64,000 nucleotides of DNA from Mesostigma viride. Lineage: Eukaryota; Streptophyta; Mesostigmatophyceae; Mesostigmatales; Mesostigmataceae. The stretch spans positions 184,255 to 248,254 of the forward strand of contig RPFO01000178.1 in NCBI GenBank assembly GCA_009746045.1, in the 5' to 3' direction. Positions 1 through 11,649 of the stretch are shown one piece after another (the stretch's first letter is position 1; the number at the start of each line of letters is the position of its first letter). Position numbers and translations under genes: made by a program. The notes below the pieces were generated by a model that worked only from the letters and a program-made list of their open reading frames with translations, searched no databases and had not been told where the DNA came from.

Positions 1-1455
1 CGCTGACTCGGGCCATGGCTGACATCATGCTCCGCCGTACGCGGGCTGATTTTGCGGTGCAGCAGGGCTATTAGGCTCCTCCCGTTAGGAGTTTCCATTG
101 GTCTTATCGTAGTATAGAGCTTTGACATGGCTCTGTATATAGGTTTATAGCTGGGCGTTTGCTTTGGTTTGAGTGATTTCACTCTGCTGTAAGTAATTAT
201 ATTTTTAATATATATCTCCTTCGAGATCCTGACCGCGGAAGGTCAATGCAGGCATCAAAGGATTCTGCTGCAGAGGATTGTCGTCGTGTCTACCTAAAGT
301 TCCTCCGAGCCCATGCATTTTTACGCCGCGGATCGATTACCCCCGCCTTCTCGCCCTCGACCTGTCAATGAACCTCGCTTAATTCTACCTAAGCTAGTGG
401 GGCCGCTGGCTTAGCTGAGGATCGAGCTATTCTGTGCGAAAGTGGGACGCGACAATTCATTCAGATCTCAAGGCATTCACATATGTGTATGCCATTATTA
501 TGTGTATGCCATATGTGTATGCCATATGTAAACCAGTTCAATTCTGGATATATTTGACAAAGGAAACACCTAGTAAGCCATGAACCAAGCCAATATGTGT
601 TACAATTCCATAACACACGCCGAGTACCAACACGAGGGGTAGAAAGTGCATAAATGATCACCAACGGGCAAACACGCTCAGGCCGACCATGGCCCTCCCG
701 ACGTGTAGGAACCACGCCGGTCCTCTATTTCTACATGCAAAAAATAAGGACCACTACTAAAGTACGCAGCGCGGCGCGACTGCACAAGCCCACAATACCA
801 TGTACAATAGACACGTCACTGGACCGGGTAACAACCGGTCAAAAGGTCCTAACTACACGTAAGCGTAGGATTAAGCCAACAGTCGTAACCACGTTCGACT
901 GTTTCGGAATAGCTGAGGCCACTAAGAACGAAAGGTCTGAAATTTACGGCGTAACTAACACAGTTTGTTGCCGTAACAACGAATGCTGTACTAATTAATG
1001 TTCGGGAGGAGTACACACCAGGCGGCGTAGTCCGGCGCTTTTTCTTCCTACGAACCGCGGCCATGTGACGATTTTGGCTACTGGCTCATGAACAACACAA
1101 GGTGTGGGACCTAGGGCCCAATGATTGCAAACCCAACCGGCCCCGGGGCTTTTTCATGATCTAACTAATGGGCTGCAGCCAGGTATACTTACCATGATGC
1201 CCCACGACGATATGACAAAGGTCCACTGGCTTCCCCATATGGTCACAGAAATAATAAAAAAAATAACATGACTCCGTTGGGAGATCATGTAGCACATACT
1301 CCTTGCTGGATGGGTGGAGGTGGGCGAAGCCGCGGAATCAAACTAAACTAACTAACTAAGCTATCTTAGAGTCTAGAAAATCCTAACTATACGCGACTCG
1401 GCAAAGCGCCCCTTCCGCTTGGGGGGAGGGGGCTTGCCCACAGGGGCTGGCGTGT
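1..1455. other. Eukaryote-like flanking DNA without a recognisable gene
   Basis: I see no credible gene here; open frames are short and their products resemble nothing I know. A 13-bp unit (ATGTGTATGCCAT) occurs about three times at 482-528. Composition is mixed and there are many stops in all frames, as expected of intergenic or decayed repeat DNA. The stretch ends at the target-site duplication CGTGT (1451-1455) of the LTR element that follows. Confidence 0.6.
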
Positions 1456-2158
1456 TGTTGCGTCCAAGCCTATTTAATTAGGTTCCTTTAGTGGACAGTT
1501 CGGCGCAACAATGTGAAATAGGCGAAGTCTTAGTGTTCGACTATTTAGGACTATTTGTACAGCCGGTTCATACGGCGTTGTACTTGCTATTCAGTGGTTT
1601 TGTAGTACTTTCGGTACTTTGGTTTATCTGTAGGTGCGCGCGCAGCATGTCAATGTGCGTGGACCTAGTATACGTCGTTTTGGGTCGTACAGTCAATTCG
1701 TGTGAACCGTAGCGCCCTAGAGATCTCGGTTGACCATGCGTCCAAGCCGCCAGTGCTGCTTGGCACTGCTTGGCAACGCCGTGAGACGCCAAGGTTAATA
1801 GTGTGTGGGAACGTTCACCATTGTCACCCCCGGAATGAATGAAATGAATTGAGTTAATCTCTTTCTCTTTCCGGCAGGGTCACGCCCGCGGGTTTAGGAA
1901 ATGCATGGTCCTGAATTCCTGTCGTAAATGCTACATGTACCTCGGGAGGCATTAGCCACGCTTCCCTATAGAGGTTGTCTCACCGCAGGCTATAACCGGC
2001 CAGGGTCAACTGCGCCAGGTTAATTATGTTAGATTAGTTATCGTCCATACTAGTCATGGTGTGGATTGCGTAGATTAATATAGCGACCACTGTTCATAAT
2101 GGTCTATTATGAATCAGGTGTAGATCTTTCGCAGCCGGCAGTCAGCCGGGATGTAAAA
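1456..2158 (+). repeat. 5' long terminal repeat
   Basis: This 703-bp repeat begins with TGTTG and is about 99% identical to 7586-8280. Differences seen are a 4-nt indel near 1645, a 4-nt indel near 1748 and isolated substitutions. It begins with the usual TG but ends in AAAA rather than CA. That is odd, but the ends are fixed by the flanking CGTGT duplication. Confidence 0.85.
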
Positions 2159-2159
2159 C

Positions 2160-2177
2160 TGGACTCGGAGGAATCCA
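2160..2177 (+). other. Candidate primer-binding site
   Basis: One base after the 5' LTR the sequence reads TGGACTCGGAGGAATCCA. A PBS pairs with a tRNA 3' end and so begins TGG. The primer tRNA was not identified. Confidence 0.5.
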
Positions 2178-2724
2178 CCTGAGTCGCAGAGGTAAATAAG
2201 CGCTGTTTATAAGTTTCTAAAACAACTGTAATGTCACATCGCAGACTGGCCACCTTGCGATTGTGCGTATGTCGTGACCTACACTCTAGAGGTCATGACC
2301 CAGGTTCCTGTCAGGAACGGATTTTTTTTTTCACGAATTTAATTTTTTTCTTTAGGCGGTAGGTCGATTTTCAATTGTCCCTGCCGAAGAGGGGTTATGG
2401 GTTCGGTAGTTATTGAATAAGTCCGGCAATCGGCATCGAGAACCTATAGCGGGTCCATAATCCCCCTATAGTCGACTTTTTAGTGGGGCGGGGTGCTGGC
2501 GAGCGTCCGAGGGAATATCCTCATCATCGGCGACCTCTTTTACTTCGGCAGCGTCCATGGGCACGACACCCGGCAGTCAGCTGGGGGAGTCGAAGACACA
2601 GGTATGCCCGGAGTAGGATTGTTCATTATGATAGAACGCTCCTTCGGCCAGTGCTGCCGAAATTTTAGTTTTTCCTAGACTTGAATTTCTATCAGTATAT
2701 GCAGCCCTACCCAGTAGTGTTTCT

Positions 2725-3290
2725 TTCAGGGTTGCAGCCCTTCCAGCCTGTAGCCCCCTTTTCTTTTTGTCATGCTGCAGCCCTTCCAGGCTGTAGCCCA
2801 TTTTTGTGCTGCAGCCCTTACATGCTGTAGCCCATTGTGGTGCTGCAGCCCTTACAGGCTGTAGCCCCCTTTGTGTGTGTGTGTGTGTGTGTGCTGCAGC
2901 CCTTCCAGGCTGCAGCCCATTTTTGCGTTGCAGCCCTTCCAGGCTGTAGCCCCCTTTTCTTTTTGTCATGCTGCAGCCCTTACATGCTGTAGCCCATTTT
3001 TGTGCTGCAGCCCTTACATGCTGTAGCCCATTGTGGTGCTGCAGCCATTACAGGCTGTAGCCCCCTTTGTGTGTGTGTGTGTGCTGCAGCCCTTCCAGGC
3101 TGTAGCCCATTTTTGCGTTGCAGCCCTTCCCGGCTGTAGCCCATTTTGGCGTTGCAGCCCTTCCTCGGGCTGTAGCCCATTTTCGCGTTGCAGCCTCTCC
3201 CGGCTGTAGCCCATTTAGCGTTGCAGTCCTTCGAGGCTGTAGCCCAAGTGTTTCTTTTAGTGGCAGCCCTTATAGGCTGTAGCCCCTAGC
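2725..3290. repeat. Imperfect ~30-bp tandem repeats inside the LTR element
   Basis: About sixteen imperfect copies of a unit reading GCAGCCCTTCCAGGCTGTAG plus a variable CCCATTTTTGCGTT or CCCCTTT spacer. Two (GT)n tracts interrupt the array, near 2872-2892 and 3068-3082. CAGCCCTT and AGGCTG give each unit weak dyad symmetry. Continuous open frames across it are a by-product of the repeat period and are not genes. Confidence 0.85.
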
Positions 3291-3299
3291 AGCAATAGT

Positions 3300-6200
3300 G
3301 TACACTGTGGCTTGCTCCTTAATCTTCGGAGCACGCTGAACAGGTCATTCGTGGGTACGGGTGGGGGAGGCAGGTCTTGCCACTCTTGTTCAGGCAGAAG
3401 AGTTAATTCTTATGCACACGGCACTCCTGGGTCACTAGGAGCCACTTGTACCACTCTATGACCTTCACCACCACCTTTGCCTTCTGCCCCAACCCTCCTC
3501 TCACCTGGGTCATCAGTGTAGAGGGTACAGGGAGGGCAACAATTGTTGGATGTACTACGTAGCTGTGACAACAGGTAGTCATATCTGTTGCATGCGCGAG
3601 TGGTGACGCGCAGTAGTAGCTACTTTGGTTGGCTGCTGCACTGTTACAGGTGGTCACACTTGTTCTTTTCCTTCATTGGGTTGTTTTATTTTCTTTAGGT
3701 GCTGGTAGTCATGCCAGTATCTTGGAGACAGGCAGGTACAGTAGTAGCCAGTCTGGCTAGCTGCTGCGCTGTTACGGGTGGTCACACCTGTCCTTCTTCT
3801 TTCTTTTGTTGTTTGGTTATTTCCATATGCTGCTAGTCATGCCAGTATGTTGACACTGTGTCCCTGTGGTTGTAGCCGTTAGCTGCCTTTACCATACCTC
3901 CTTTACAAGGGCCAGGATGGCTTCCTGTGCTCACCTTATAGGTGCTATAGTGACAATTGCTATCTTTAGCAGCATCGTCCCTTGTAGTCTTTAGTGACCG
4001 CAATATTCTAGCAATATTTGCATCAGCTGTGGCAGCAGCTAGTAATAGCTGTGTTGTCTAGGTTGGTCTTAATTGCTACTAGACATCGCAATTAGGGATA
4101 CCCTCATGGCTGTTGCTGTCTCTTTGTTGGGATTAATTAGTTAGAGTGACAGTTGTTGCAACAGTTAGTCATAGCTGGTGCCATCATGAGTATTTTGTCC
4201 CTTTTGCTTCTTTTGGTTCCGGTGTATATGGCCCTCACAGCCGTCCATGTGAAGTGCATCAACACTTTACCTCTTTTGTTTTCTTAGTGGTTGTCGCTGG
4301 CGTTCCACCGGCTTGTTCCTTTGTGCATCATGTCCATCTTCAAGCGTCGGCCTGTTTGGCAAGGGTAATTAATGTTTCTTACCTTTGACGTATCTATGCG
4401 ACGTGGTTGTTTCAGGATGATGCGCTTGGTTGTTGTAGCTCGGGTACATTACTTTTCCTTCCAGTCATGGAGGGTTCTATCAGCACATGCTTTGCAACCT
4501 TCCTAGTTGCAGATTTCACTTTGCTGAAATGCATGCTGTTGTGGACGTTCCTGGACATCATTTCCCACGTGTGGATCCTACAGGGTTCCCAGTACTCCTG
4601 TCATGCACACTTGTCTCCTCGTACTTTTTCCTTCCAGTCAGGGAGGGTTACGTCGCCACAATGTGCAACCTTCTTAGTTGCAGGTTTTAGGCAATGGAGC
4701 ACTTAGCTGCATGACGGGCCTGGGATTGTTGTTGATTTTTGTTGCTTGACATAACAATCTATGGATCCTATAGGGTTAGCAGTACTCCTTCAGTCTGAAG
4801 GCGCTAGTAGCATTTTGTTCTTTTCCCTGTTCTAAGGGGAGTTAGGACTCTTCACATGGGGTGCATTGGGTTCTACCACCACCCCCACATCATCTATCCT
4901 CAGTCGCATTCAGCCCCTTGCCATCACCCCTCCCCTGCACAATCACCGTGCCAAGATCTAGCAATTAAGTAGTAATCCTTGCTGTTAATCGAGGTTGCTG
5001 TTGGTCATACCTCCTGTTTGCTGGGATTGATGTCAGGTGATAATGGGTGTTCCTACCCATTGTTGTGGGTGTGTGGCACGTTTCTGTTGCAGGTAGTCAT
5101 ACCTATTTTTTTTGTACTCAATACTAGCGGTCATGCTGGTAACCGAGGCAATGGTTTATCGTACATCGCCAGCTAGACACATCTACCATGATGACAGGGG
5201 CTCATGATAGCTCAGTACCGGGGAGTTCCTCGACGTGTTTGTAGGGGCAGCCTTGCTTGTGGACCTGATCACTCCACTCTCACTGCCATTCGGACACATG
5301 TTTCGTAGACACTGCCTTGTCCTAACCTTCACACCCCTTTCTCCCCAGTCTGGGGGTACCCTTGTGGGTACAATGTCTTTGTACCTCAGTTGTGGCACGT
5401 CTATTTTGGCTTGATATTCTATCTGTTTGGTTTGTTTGGAATTTTTTTTTTCCTTCCCCCCCCCTCCGGGTGCTTTCCGTCGCGAGGGCGCTCCGATTCC
5501 CATAGAGGGGGGAGGAGAGAAGAAGGAAGAGGCTTCACAGCCCCTTAGGGGGGGGAGGAGGCACAGAGATAGGCATCTGTGTGTTACCCAGTTAGTGGTC
5601 TGAAGGGAGAGGCTCCCATCCCCCTTAGGGGGGGGAGGAGTCAGTGTGAGAAAGCACTGAGGTTACTAGTGTTATTACTAGTGGCTCTAGTAGCAACTAG
5701 ATATTGTGTCTGTACTAGTAGTCATACTATAGTGGATGTACGGGGTTGGTTGTCCTTGGTTCGTCAGTGCCTGAGGTCAACTAGGTCATGTAGTAGGTGT
5801 ATGAGGGTGTACGTGGTGTGTGCATAAAGGATTGGAAGATGCGTATGTGTGTCAGAGGAATCTTTCAATTTTTTTTCTTTGAACTTGGTTCGGGTTCCTC
5901 CATGCCGAGGCACACGCTTGGCTCCCCCTTAGGGGGGGGAGGTATCTCATCTCTTTCGTGCGATGGATGTGCGCAGTCATGCACACTTGTCTCTTCCCCA
6001 CCACACCAATACCAGCCGCATGTCCGCAAGGAGGAGCTATCTGCTCTTCAGGACCCCGCTCTTCAGGAGGGGTTGGACCTCGGCGTTAGTTCATTCGGCG
6101 CGGAGTCCCCCTTGTAGTCATACGAGGTGGCGAGGGACACCGATTTCATAAGGGTTACGTACGGCGGCGACAAGAGCGCGGGATACGGTGCGCGCAGTTC

Positions 6201-7570
6201 GAGCTATGATCGCGCCTCAAGTTGCGACATCTGCGCGACGTCGGCGCAGTGGCGGCAGTCAGCGCTAGGGCAGCCGTCGGGCGAAGTATCACACGCGACT
6301 TCCGTCGCAAGAGTATATTTGTGCAACGGTGGTAAGCCACCGTACATGGAGCCCGCGCTATGCCCCTCAGGTATAGTGGCGACGGGCGACAAGGACAAGG
6401 ATACACAGTTGCCACATCGGCGAGTCGATGGACGCATCGGCGAGTCATTTGTTGGACAACATGGTTTCCGGCATTAACAAGGCGTCCGACCTCTCTTCGC
6501 AGTCCGCGGTGGAGGTCGAGCAGCGGGTTTTCTCCCAGCTGCAAGCGCTGCGTTTAGGTTTGGAGAAACAGATGGTTGCACAGGCAGAGTTTTTTTTTAG
6601 GCGCGGTTGTCCACCACGATGGAAGCGGTACTCCAGAAGGTGATGGAGCGGATGTTGACTCTCCAAGCGGCGGCGGGACCTGGGTCTTCTACACATTCCA
6701 GTGCAGGACCCAATCAGGTCGCGCCTTAAGGGCCGGGCGGGGCAGTCACCAGCGCGACGTTACCGGTGGGTACTGTGACCGTTGCGGGTGGTACTTCAGG
6801 GGTTGCACCGGGGCCGTCAGGTCCCCACGTGGCGGGGCTTTCCAGCTCCTCACACCGACCTTTGGCTCCTGTCCAGGTTCCCCCTCAGGGGTCTGGGTGG
6901 ACCTCCCTATTGCCACGTGTGGCGATAGTACGGGTGTGCGATTGGTCATGGTCACATGACAGTTTACATTGTGTTCTTCACCACATTGTCTTATCGGGTC
7001 GGAGCTTTTGGCACCTTGCTTGCCATTGGTAGACTGTTCTATTTGGGACGTCGTTGAGTTGGTGACATTTGGTGACATTTGGCGACATTCGGTGACATTT
7101 GGCGACACTCGATGATCTTTGGCGACTTTTGGCTACTTTATTGTAGCATGGCCTTTATTGGCTCTTGTGATGAGAATTTGGAGGTTGAGCCACCTGCGTG
7201 TGATGTATCACCTCGTGCAGTTACAGTGGTGGTCGTGTCGATGCCTGTATTGACTATCCTCACTTTGGATGTGTTACGATTCACGTATGTCCGTGGCTAA
7301 ACTTGTGGTGATCGTGGAGACCTTGGCTCACTGCCCTGTGTCTTGGCCCCTCGCTTCTGTCCTTTGGGCATGCATCCTTCTTCTGCGTGCCGCGCGGCCA
7401 ATGGATGGGATCTGAGTTGGGCTTGCCCGATGGACCAGCTTAGTCGTGCAAGCTGGTCCCTGCCCCATCGGGACCATAGGTCACTCATGGGTTGCACCAT
7501 GCGTATACGGAGTCTAGCATGTTCTGGGCGTGGTTGTCGTTGGGCTAGCGGGGTAGCCGACCTCTCCCCA
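3300..7570. other. LTR element interior, no recognisable gene
   Basis: No gag-pol signature is visible. A recurrent motif CCCCTTAGGGGGGGGGAGG, similar to the polypurine tract, occurs near 5541, 5621 and 5925. A short GGTGACATTTGGCGACAT-type repeat lies at 7062-7130. The frame at 6428-6643 could encode a helical gag-like fragment but has no zinc knuckle. Confidence 0.5.
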
Positions 7571-7585
7571 GAGAGGGGGGAGGAG
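7571..7585 (+). other. Polypurine tract
   Basis: GAGAGGGGGGAGGAG lies directly against the first base of the 3' LTR, the normal place for the plus-strand primer of LTR retroelements. Confidence 0.8.
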
Positions 7586-8280
7586 TGTTGCGTCCAAGCC
7601 TATTTAATTAGGTTCCTTTAGTGGACAGTTCGGCGCAACAATGTGAAATAGGCGAAGTCTTAGTGTTCGACTATTTAGGACTATTTGTACAGCCGGTTCA
7701 TACGGCGTTGTACTTGCTATTCAGTGGTTTTGTAGTACTTTCGGTACTTTGGTTTATCTGTAGGTACGCAGCATGTCAATGTGCGTGGACCTAGTATAAG
7801 TCGTTTTGGGTCGTACAGTCAATTCGTGTGAACCGTAGCGCCCTAGAGATCTCGGTTGACCATGCGTCCAAGCAGTGCTGCTTGGCACTGCTTGGCAACG
7901 CCGTGAGACGCCAAGGTTAATAGTGTGTGGGAACGTTCACCATTGTCACCCCCGGAATGAATGAAATGAATTGAGTTAATCTCTTTCTCTTTCCGGCAGG
8001 GTCACGCCCGCGGGTTTAGGAAATGCATGGTCCTGAATTCCTGTCGTAAATGCTACATGTACCTCGGGAGGCATTAGCCACGCTTCCCTATAGAGGTTGT
8101 CTCACCGCAGGCTATAACCGGCCAGGGTCAACTGCGCCAGGTTAATTATGTCAGATTAGTTATCGTCCATACTAGTCATGGTGTGGATTGCGTAGATTAA
8201 TATAGCGACCACTGTTCATAATGGTCTATTATGAATCAGGTGTAGATCTTTCGCAGCCGGCAGTCAGCCGGGATGTAAAA
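7586..8280 (+). repeat. 3' long terminal repeat
   Basis: This 695-bp repeat is the partner of 1456-2158. It is followed at once by CGTGT (8281-8285), the copy of the 5' flank at 1451-1455. Confidence 0.85.
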
Positions 8281-8285
8281 CGTGT

Positions 8286-9351
8286 GAGCCTGGACAATCT
8301 TCTGCTGACCTCTTCCTGTTCTGCATAGCAGTCCAAGCAAGAGAGAGGGAGTGAATGGGGTGTTCAAACTGAGCTGGGACCACTAGGTCCACCAGCAACA
8401 TCTGGATGTAGTTCATCATGGCAGGTTTACCCAGCTTTCTAGGAAGGTCCTTGGGGCCAGGCCAGGTCAGGATGTGCCGCCCTGCATGGTTGGCCAAGCC
8501 GCTGGGGGCCGGCCAGACCAAGGGCGGTATCTACTACCTGACTGGTGCGAGCAAGATGTCCTACAAATGCTATCCTACGCTGCCTAATCTCGTCCGAAAT
8601 GCGAGGCATACCCTGATACAAAGACTCTACTAATGACCTACTATGCGTGGAAAACCCTACATTCAGGACCTGTCGGAGCATCCTGTAAACCGTGCCGTCT
8701 AGCTTGGCGGCCAGCGTGTCCGTGAGTGTCCATGCCTCGGCGCCACACATAAGCATGCACCGTGAGGACGAGTACCTTGAAGAGCATGCGCTTGCGGTCG
8801 GGTGCTCGCCCAGTAGGCCCTTCGAGCGCCAGTAGCTAGGTGTTAAGCAAACGAAGCCTAGCCCAGGCCTGGCCGATGCGGATGTCCACATTGTCGGCGG
8901 TGTCGGGGAGCATGCTCCCCAACAGCTTGAAGCGATCGCGGGTACGGGACCTCCGTCCCGTCTAGTGCTCAGCCGCGGCAGCGGCGGGCAACTGGTGGCC
9001 CCAATCACCATCGCCTCAGTTCTGACACTAATCTCCAACCCCACCGCCCGCGCCTCCAAGCCCAGACAGTCCAGCCAGGTCTGAATGTTCTCGGGGCGCT
9101 CGATGAGGGTGGTATCATATCCGCACAAATCAGGTCGGACAGGCGGTAGCCAGGGCTACCGCCGCCGTGTTCGTGCTCGTTAAGGATGTGACTCTAAGCC
9201 GGGATCGAACCCGAGCAGTAAAGCGCGCACGTGCCCGGCTCATGACGTGATCCACGACAATAATGAACAGATACGGGGACAGGACGCAACCTTGCCACAC
9301 CCGGCCGTGGTAAAGGGGGAATGGTGGGGTGGTGCCTTCCGCAGTCGGCAC
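8286..9351 (-). pseudogene. Degenerate non-LTR (LINE-type) reverse transcriptase, 3' part
   Basis: Read right to left, one frame (9351-9130) carries the RT segment GRVWQGCVLSPYLFIIVVDH, a conserved LINE RT block. A second frame (9128-8439) continues with a motif-C region and then the thumb and C-terminal region typical of LINEs (AEAWTLTDTLAAKLDGTVYR, later GMPRISDEIRQRRIAFVGH). The catalytic YADD position reads CGYD, and at least one frame change lies between the blocks, so the enzyme is dead. The homology stops where the LTR element begins, and the piece is 5' truncated as usual for LINEs. Confidence 0.85.
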
Positions 9352-9443
9352 TACTGACTGTGAGCCCTCATACAGTCGACGAATGGCAGGTCACAGATTA
9401 TGCGGCAGGTCACAGAATGCGCCCTATAACCCCTTCACCTGTC

Positions 9444-9533
9444 ACATTGTCGTCAGAGAGCAACAAACGTGAAAACGCTAGCTGCCCAAATCTGATGAGA
9501 TTCCGCGAAACACAGAAAGTAAGAAAGCCTAGT
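9444..9533. repeat. Direct repeat copy 1 next to the viral junction
   Basis: A 90-bp sequence beginning ACATTGTCGTCAGA and ending AAGCCTAGT. It recurs at 9872-9958 with one 3-nt deletion and one substitution. Confidence 0.85.
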
Positions 9534-9871
9534 AGCTACCAGCAAGGAATCGAACATAGGACCTTTGGCATGATTTCGCGGCTGTGTGAGTCTCCCGATC
9601 CGAAGGCATCTCACTTAACGTTTCGAAACAGCCCAACTGCGAAAACCTCTTTATGTATCGGAGAGGGGTGCCAATATGTCCGATATTGCTGAATCTATAG
9701 AAGATGACTCACCACTAGACCTAAGTGCGCAGGAGTACTACGCACGGACCTGCGCAATATTCTAGTATCGCCGAAGTAGGCAGGTTGACCACGGCTGGAA
9801 TCTCAGTGGTTGTAGTGACATACTAACCTAGAGCTGGACGTAGCCGAATCTAACTAATATCAACCGATCTT

Positions 9872-9958
9872 ACATTGTCGTCAGAAAGCAACAAACGTGA
9901 AAACGCTAGCTGCCCAAATCTGAGATTCCGCGAAACACAGAAAGTAAGAAAGCCTAGT
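9872..9958. repeat. Direct repeat copy 2, ending at the palindrome boundary
   Basis: An 87-bp copy of 9444-9533. Its last base is the last base before the palindromic arm begins at 9959. Both copies end at the same nucleotide, so this end is a real breakpoint in the sequence, biological or assembly-made. Confidence 0.85.
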
Positions 9959-10192
9959 CTACAAAAACCTAAAGTGACCCCCTTTTGGAGGGCTGACAGA
10001 CATGCACAGTAACATGGCATTCCTCGTGGTAAAGCATGGAAATAAACACATGTAATGATATTTATTAATGAAACAATTCTTTATTCCAGATTATATTGCA
10101 TGAATGGACTCTGTCACGTGTATTGGTGCTGCCACCACCAAGAAAAAGCCAGCATGGCTGTGCTGGTGCTGCCACACTACCATCATAGCTGT

Positions 10193-11113
10193 CTAGTGTG
10201 CATCTCCCTCGTCATTATCCTCATGCTCCTTATCATCATCATCACCATCATTGTGCCCATCCTTGGCATCCACGTCCTTAGGATCATCGTCCTTGGGATC
10301 ATCGTCCAACGGGATTGCATTGTCGTCGTCGACACCCTCGATGGCTCGCTTCACAGAGGCCTGCCACGCCTCCTTCTCGGCACGGAGTGCTTCCAGCTCG
10401 GCCATGATCTCTTGCTGCTTCCTCTCGCTAGCCCTGAGCTTCATGCCGATGGCCATCGCAGCCCGCTGGGGATCCTCAAACATCTGGCCGTGGCCTGCGC
10501 TCTTGGGGTTCTCCCCGCCGAGCTTGCTTGGAATGGTTGTAGGGGTGCGCTCGCGCGAAACCTGCTCGGTCTTCGTGCGCTTGTAGGCAGGCTCGCTCCC
10601 CCCCTCCGCCTGCCCCGCCTTCTCCTGCATGACAGCCATCCATGCCGTTCTGATAGCAACGTGGTTCGTGCCAAACTTCTTAGCAAACTGGGCGGACTGC
10701 GTTCCAGTGAAGGTGTTGCAGAAATTGATGATCATCTCGTTGCATCCAGGCTCAAAATGTGAGATGGGCAGCCAGTCAAAACGCTGGAGCGATTTGCCCT
10801 GGCGGTTGGCCTTCTGCCTCTCCTCGTCTGTGTAAAACCACTCCACAAGGAGCTCAACAACATTGTCGACCATCTTTGCGTCTATTATTTTGGACACGTC
10901 AAAGTGGTCGTACGAGTCATTATTCGCATCTTCAGCAGGCGCCTTGCTGCCTGAAGCGCGTTTCTTGTCACGATTGTCCGCCCTCACACCCCTCTCTGCA
11001 ACGTTCATTTCCTTTTCTTTTGTTCTAACATCCTCGTCCAGGCGCTTGCCTACGAGAGTGAAAATCGTCTCGTAAGACGCCCTATTTATCAGCTGTGCAA
11101 GGTTGTCCTTCAT
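10193..11113 (-). CDS. Charged coiled-coil protein, left-arm copy (gene A)
   Basis: A 306-aa protein with no domain I recognise. Residues 1-70 are charged. A helical block around 80-165 is rich in Trp and Phe (for example VELLVEWFYTDEERQK and AQFAKKFGTNHVAIRTAWMA). A low-complexity basic linker follows, then a Glu/Ala/Lys coiled coil near 235-270 and an Asp-rich tail with DDDPKD repeats that ends the protein. An acidic tail suggests a chaperone-like or nucleic-acid-mimic role, but this is only inference. The start follows a region with a weak AT-rich box and no clear TATA at the -80 position seen in its neighbours. The 3' side holds hairpin-forming CCAGCA...TGCTGG and AATAAA. Confidence 0.8.
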   Translation of the reverse strand: MKDNLAQLINRASYETIFTLVGKRLDEDVRTKEKEMNVAERGVRADNRDKKRASGSKAPAEDANNDSYDHFDVSKIIDAKMVDNVVELLVEWFYTDEERQKANRQGKSLQRFDWLPISHFEPGCNEMIINFCNTFTGTQSAQFAKKFGTNHVAIRTAWMAVMQEKAGQAEGGSEPAYKRTKTEQVSRERTPTTIPSKLGGENPKSAGHGQMFEDPQRAAMAIGMKLRASERKQQEIMAELEALRAEKEAWQASVKRAIEGVDDDNAIPLDDDPKDDDPKDVDAKDGHNDGDDDDKEHEDNDEGDAH

Positions 11114-11649
11114 CTTTGCCTGTCGACGGCTATGGAGTTTAATTCATCCCACCCATTATTATTAAATTCCTTTGCATTGCGGCTAGGGGCCGAGCATGCA
11201 TTGTGCAAGGGCCAATTGGCCCAGTGCCTAGCGCCGCTCCGTGGGTACTTTGACAGTAATTAGCATTGGTCAAGTGCGCGTACTTTGTCAGTAATTAAAT
11301 TTGCACAAGTCCCGAGCACCGTGTCATACGCCCTTACTTCTGTCGTACGCAGTACCGGCGCGGCGTTAGGCGTGTTTCTGTGCAAAGTCCCGAATTTTCA
11401 CCAAGTCCTGGGCACTAAGGGGGCCGTGCTAGTAAGTGTAGCTCCTAAACGGCTAAGTCTTTTTGAATTCTGTCACTTGCACCCTGTTTTGTATGCTCAG
11501 TATATGCTACGTACCTATTGCATTTGTTAATTGGCCTATTTATAATGCATGAGATGTGAGGACTCTTTGTTTACGTAAACGCTTTTATTAGAAAATAAAA
11601 TACAGTAATCATTTCAACACTCCTTTTCTCAATGTAGGAGTGGAAGTAC
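11114..11649. other. Intergenic region between genes A and B
   Basis: No gene seen. It holds TATAAATA-like sequence near 11537, an AATAAA-rich 3' region of gene B near 11590-11620, and repeated CAAGTCC...GGCTAAGT phrases. The mirror is 21581-22116. Confidence 0.5.

Larger units (their letters stand above)
1456..8280 (+). mobile_element. Non-autonomous LTR retrotransposon (LARD-like)
   Basis: Two near-identical direct repeats (1456-2158 and 7586-8280) bound a 5.4-kb interior. The element is flanked by an exact 5-bp duplication, CGTGT, at 1451-1455 and 8281-8285. A TGG-initiated primer-binding site starts one base after the 5' LTR, and a purine tract abuts the 3' LTR, which sets the orientation as plus. 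The interior has no recognisable pol: no protease, RT, RNase H or integrase motifs in any frame. A short frame near 6428-6640 is alpha-helical and could be a gag remnant, but this is weak. By architecture this is a large retrotransposon derivative that would depend on another element for enzymes. The high LTR identity (two short indels of 4 nt and a few substitutions) implies recent insertion. Confidence 0.85.

Noticed and set aside
2577..3214. Repeat-encoded frames in the LTR element interior
   Set aside because: They follow the period of the tandem repeat and encode monotonous Cys/Gly/Leu strings with no start context.
9185..9225. tRNA-like T-arm (GGGTTCGATCCCGG on the minus strand)
   Set aside because: It lies inside the LINE RT coding remnant, the T-stem does not pair over five bases, and there is no acceptor or anticodon arm.
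9540..9615. Possible tRNA or SINE head on the minus strand (GTTCGATTCC)
   Set aside because: I could not fold a cloverleaf with a proper acceptor stem; at most a decayed tRNA-derived repeat.
10055..10762. Long hydrophobic frame opposite gene A
   Set aside because: It is antisense to the acidic tail and coiled coil of gene A; Asp-rich codons read backwards give Ile/Val. No promoter.
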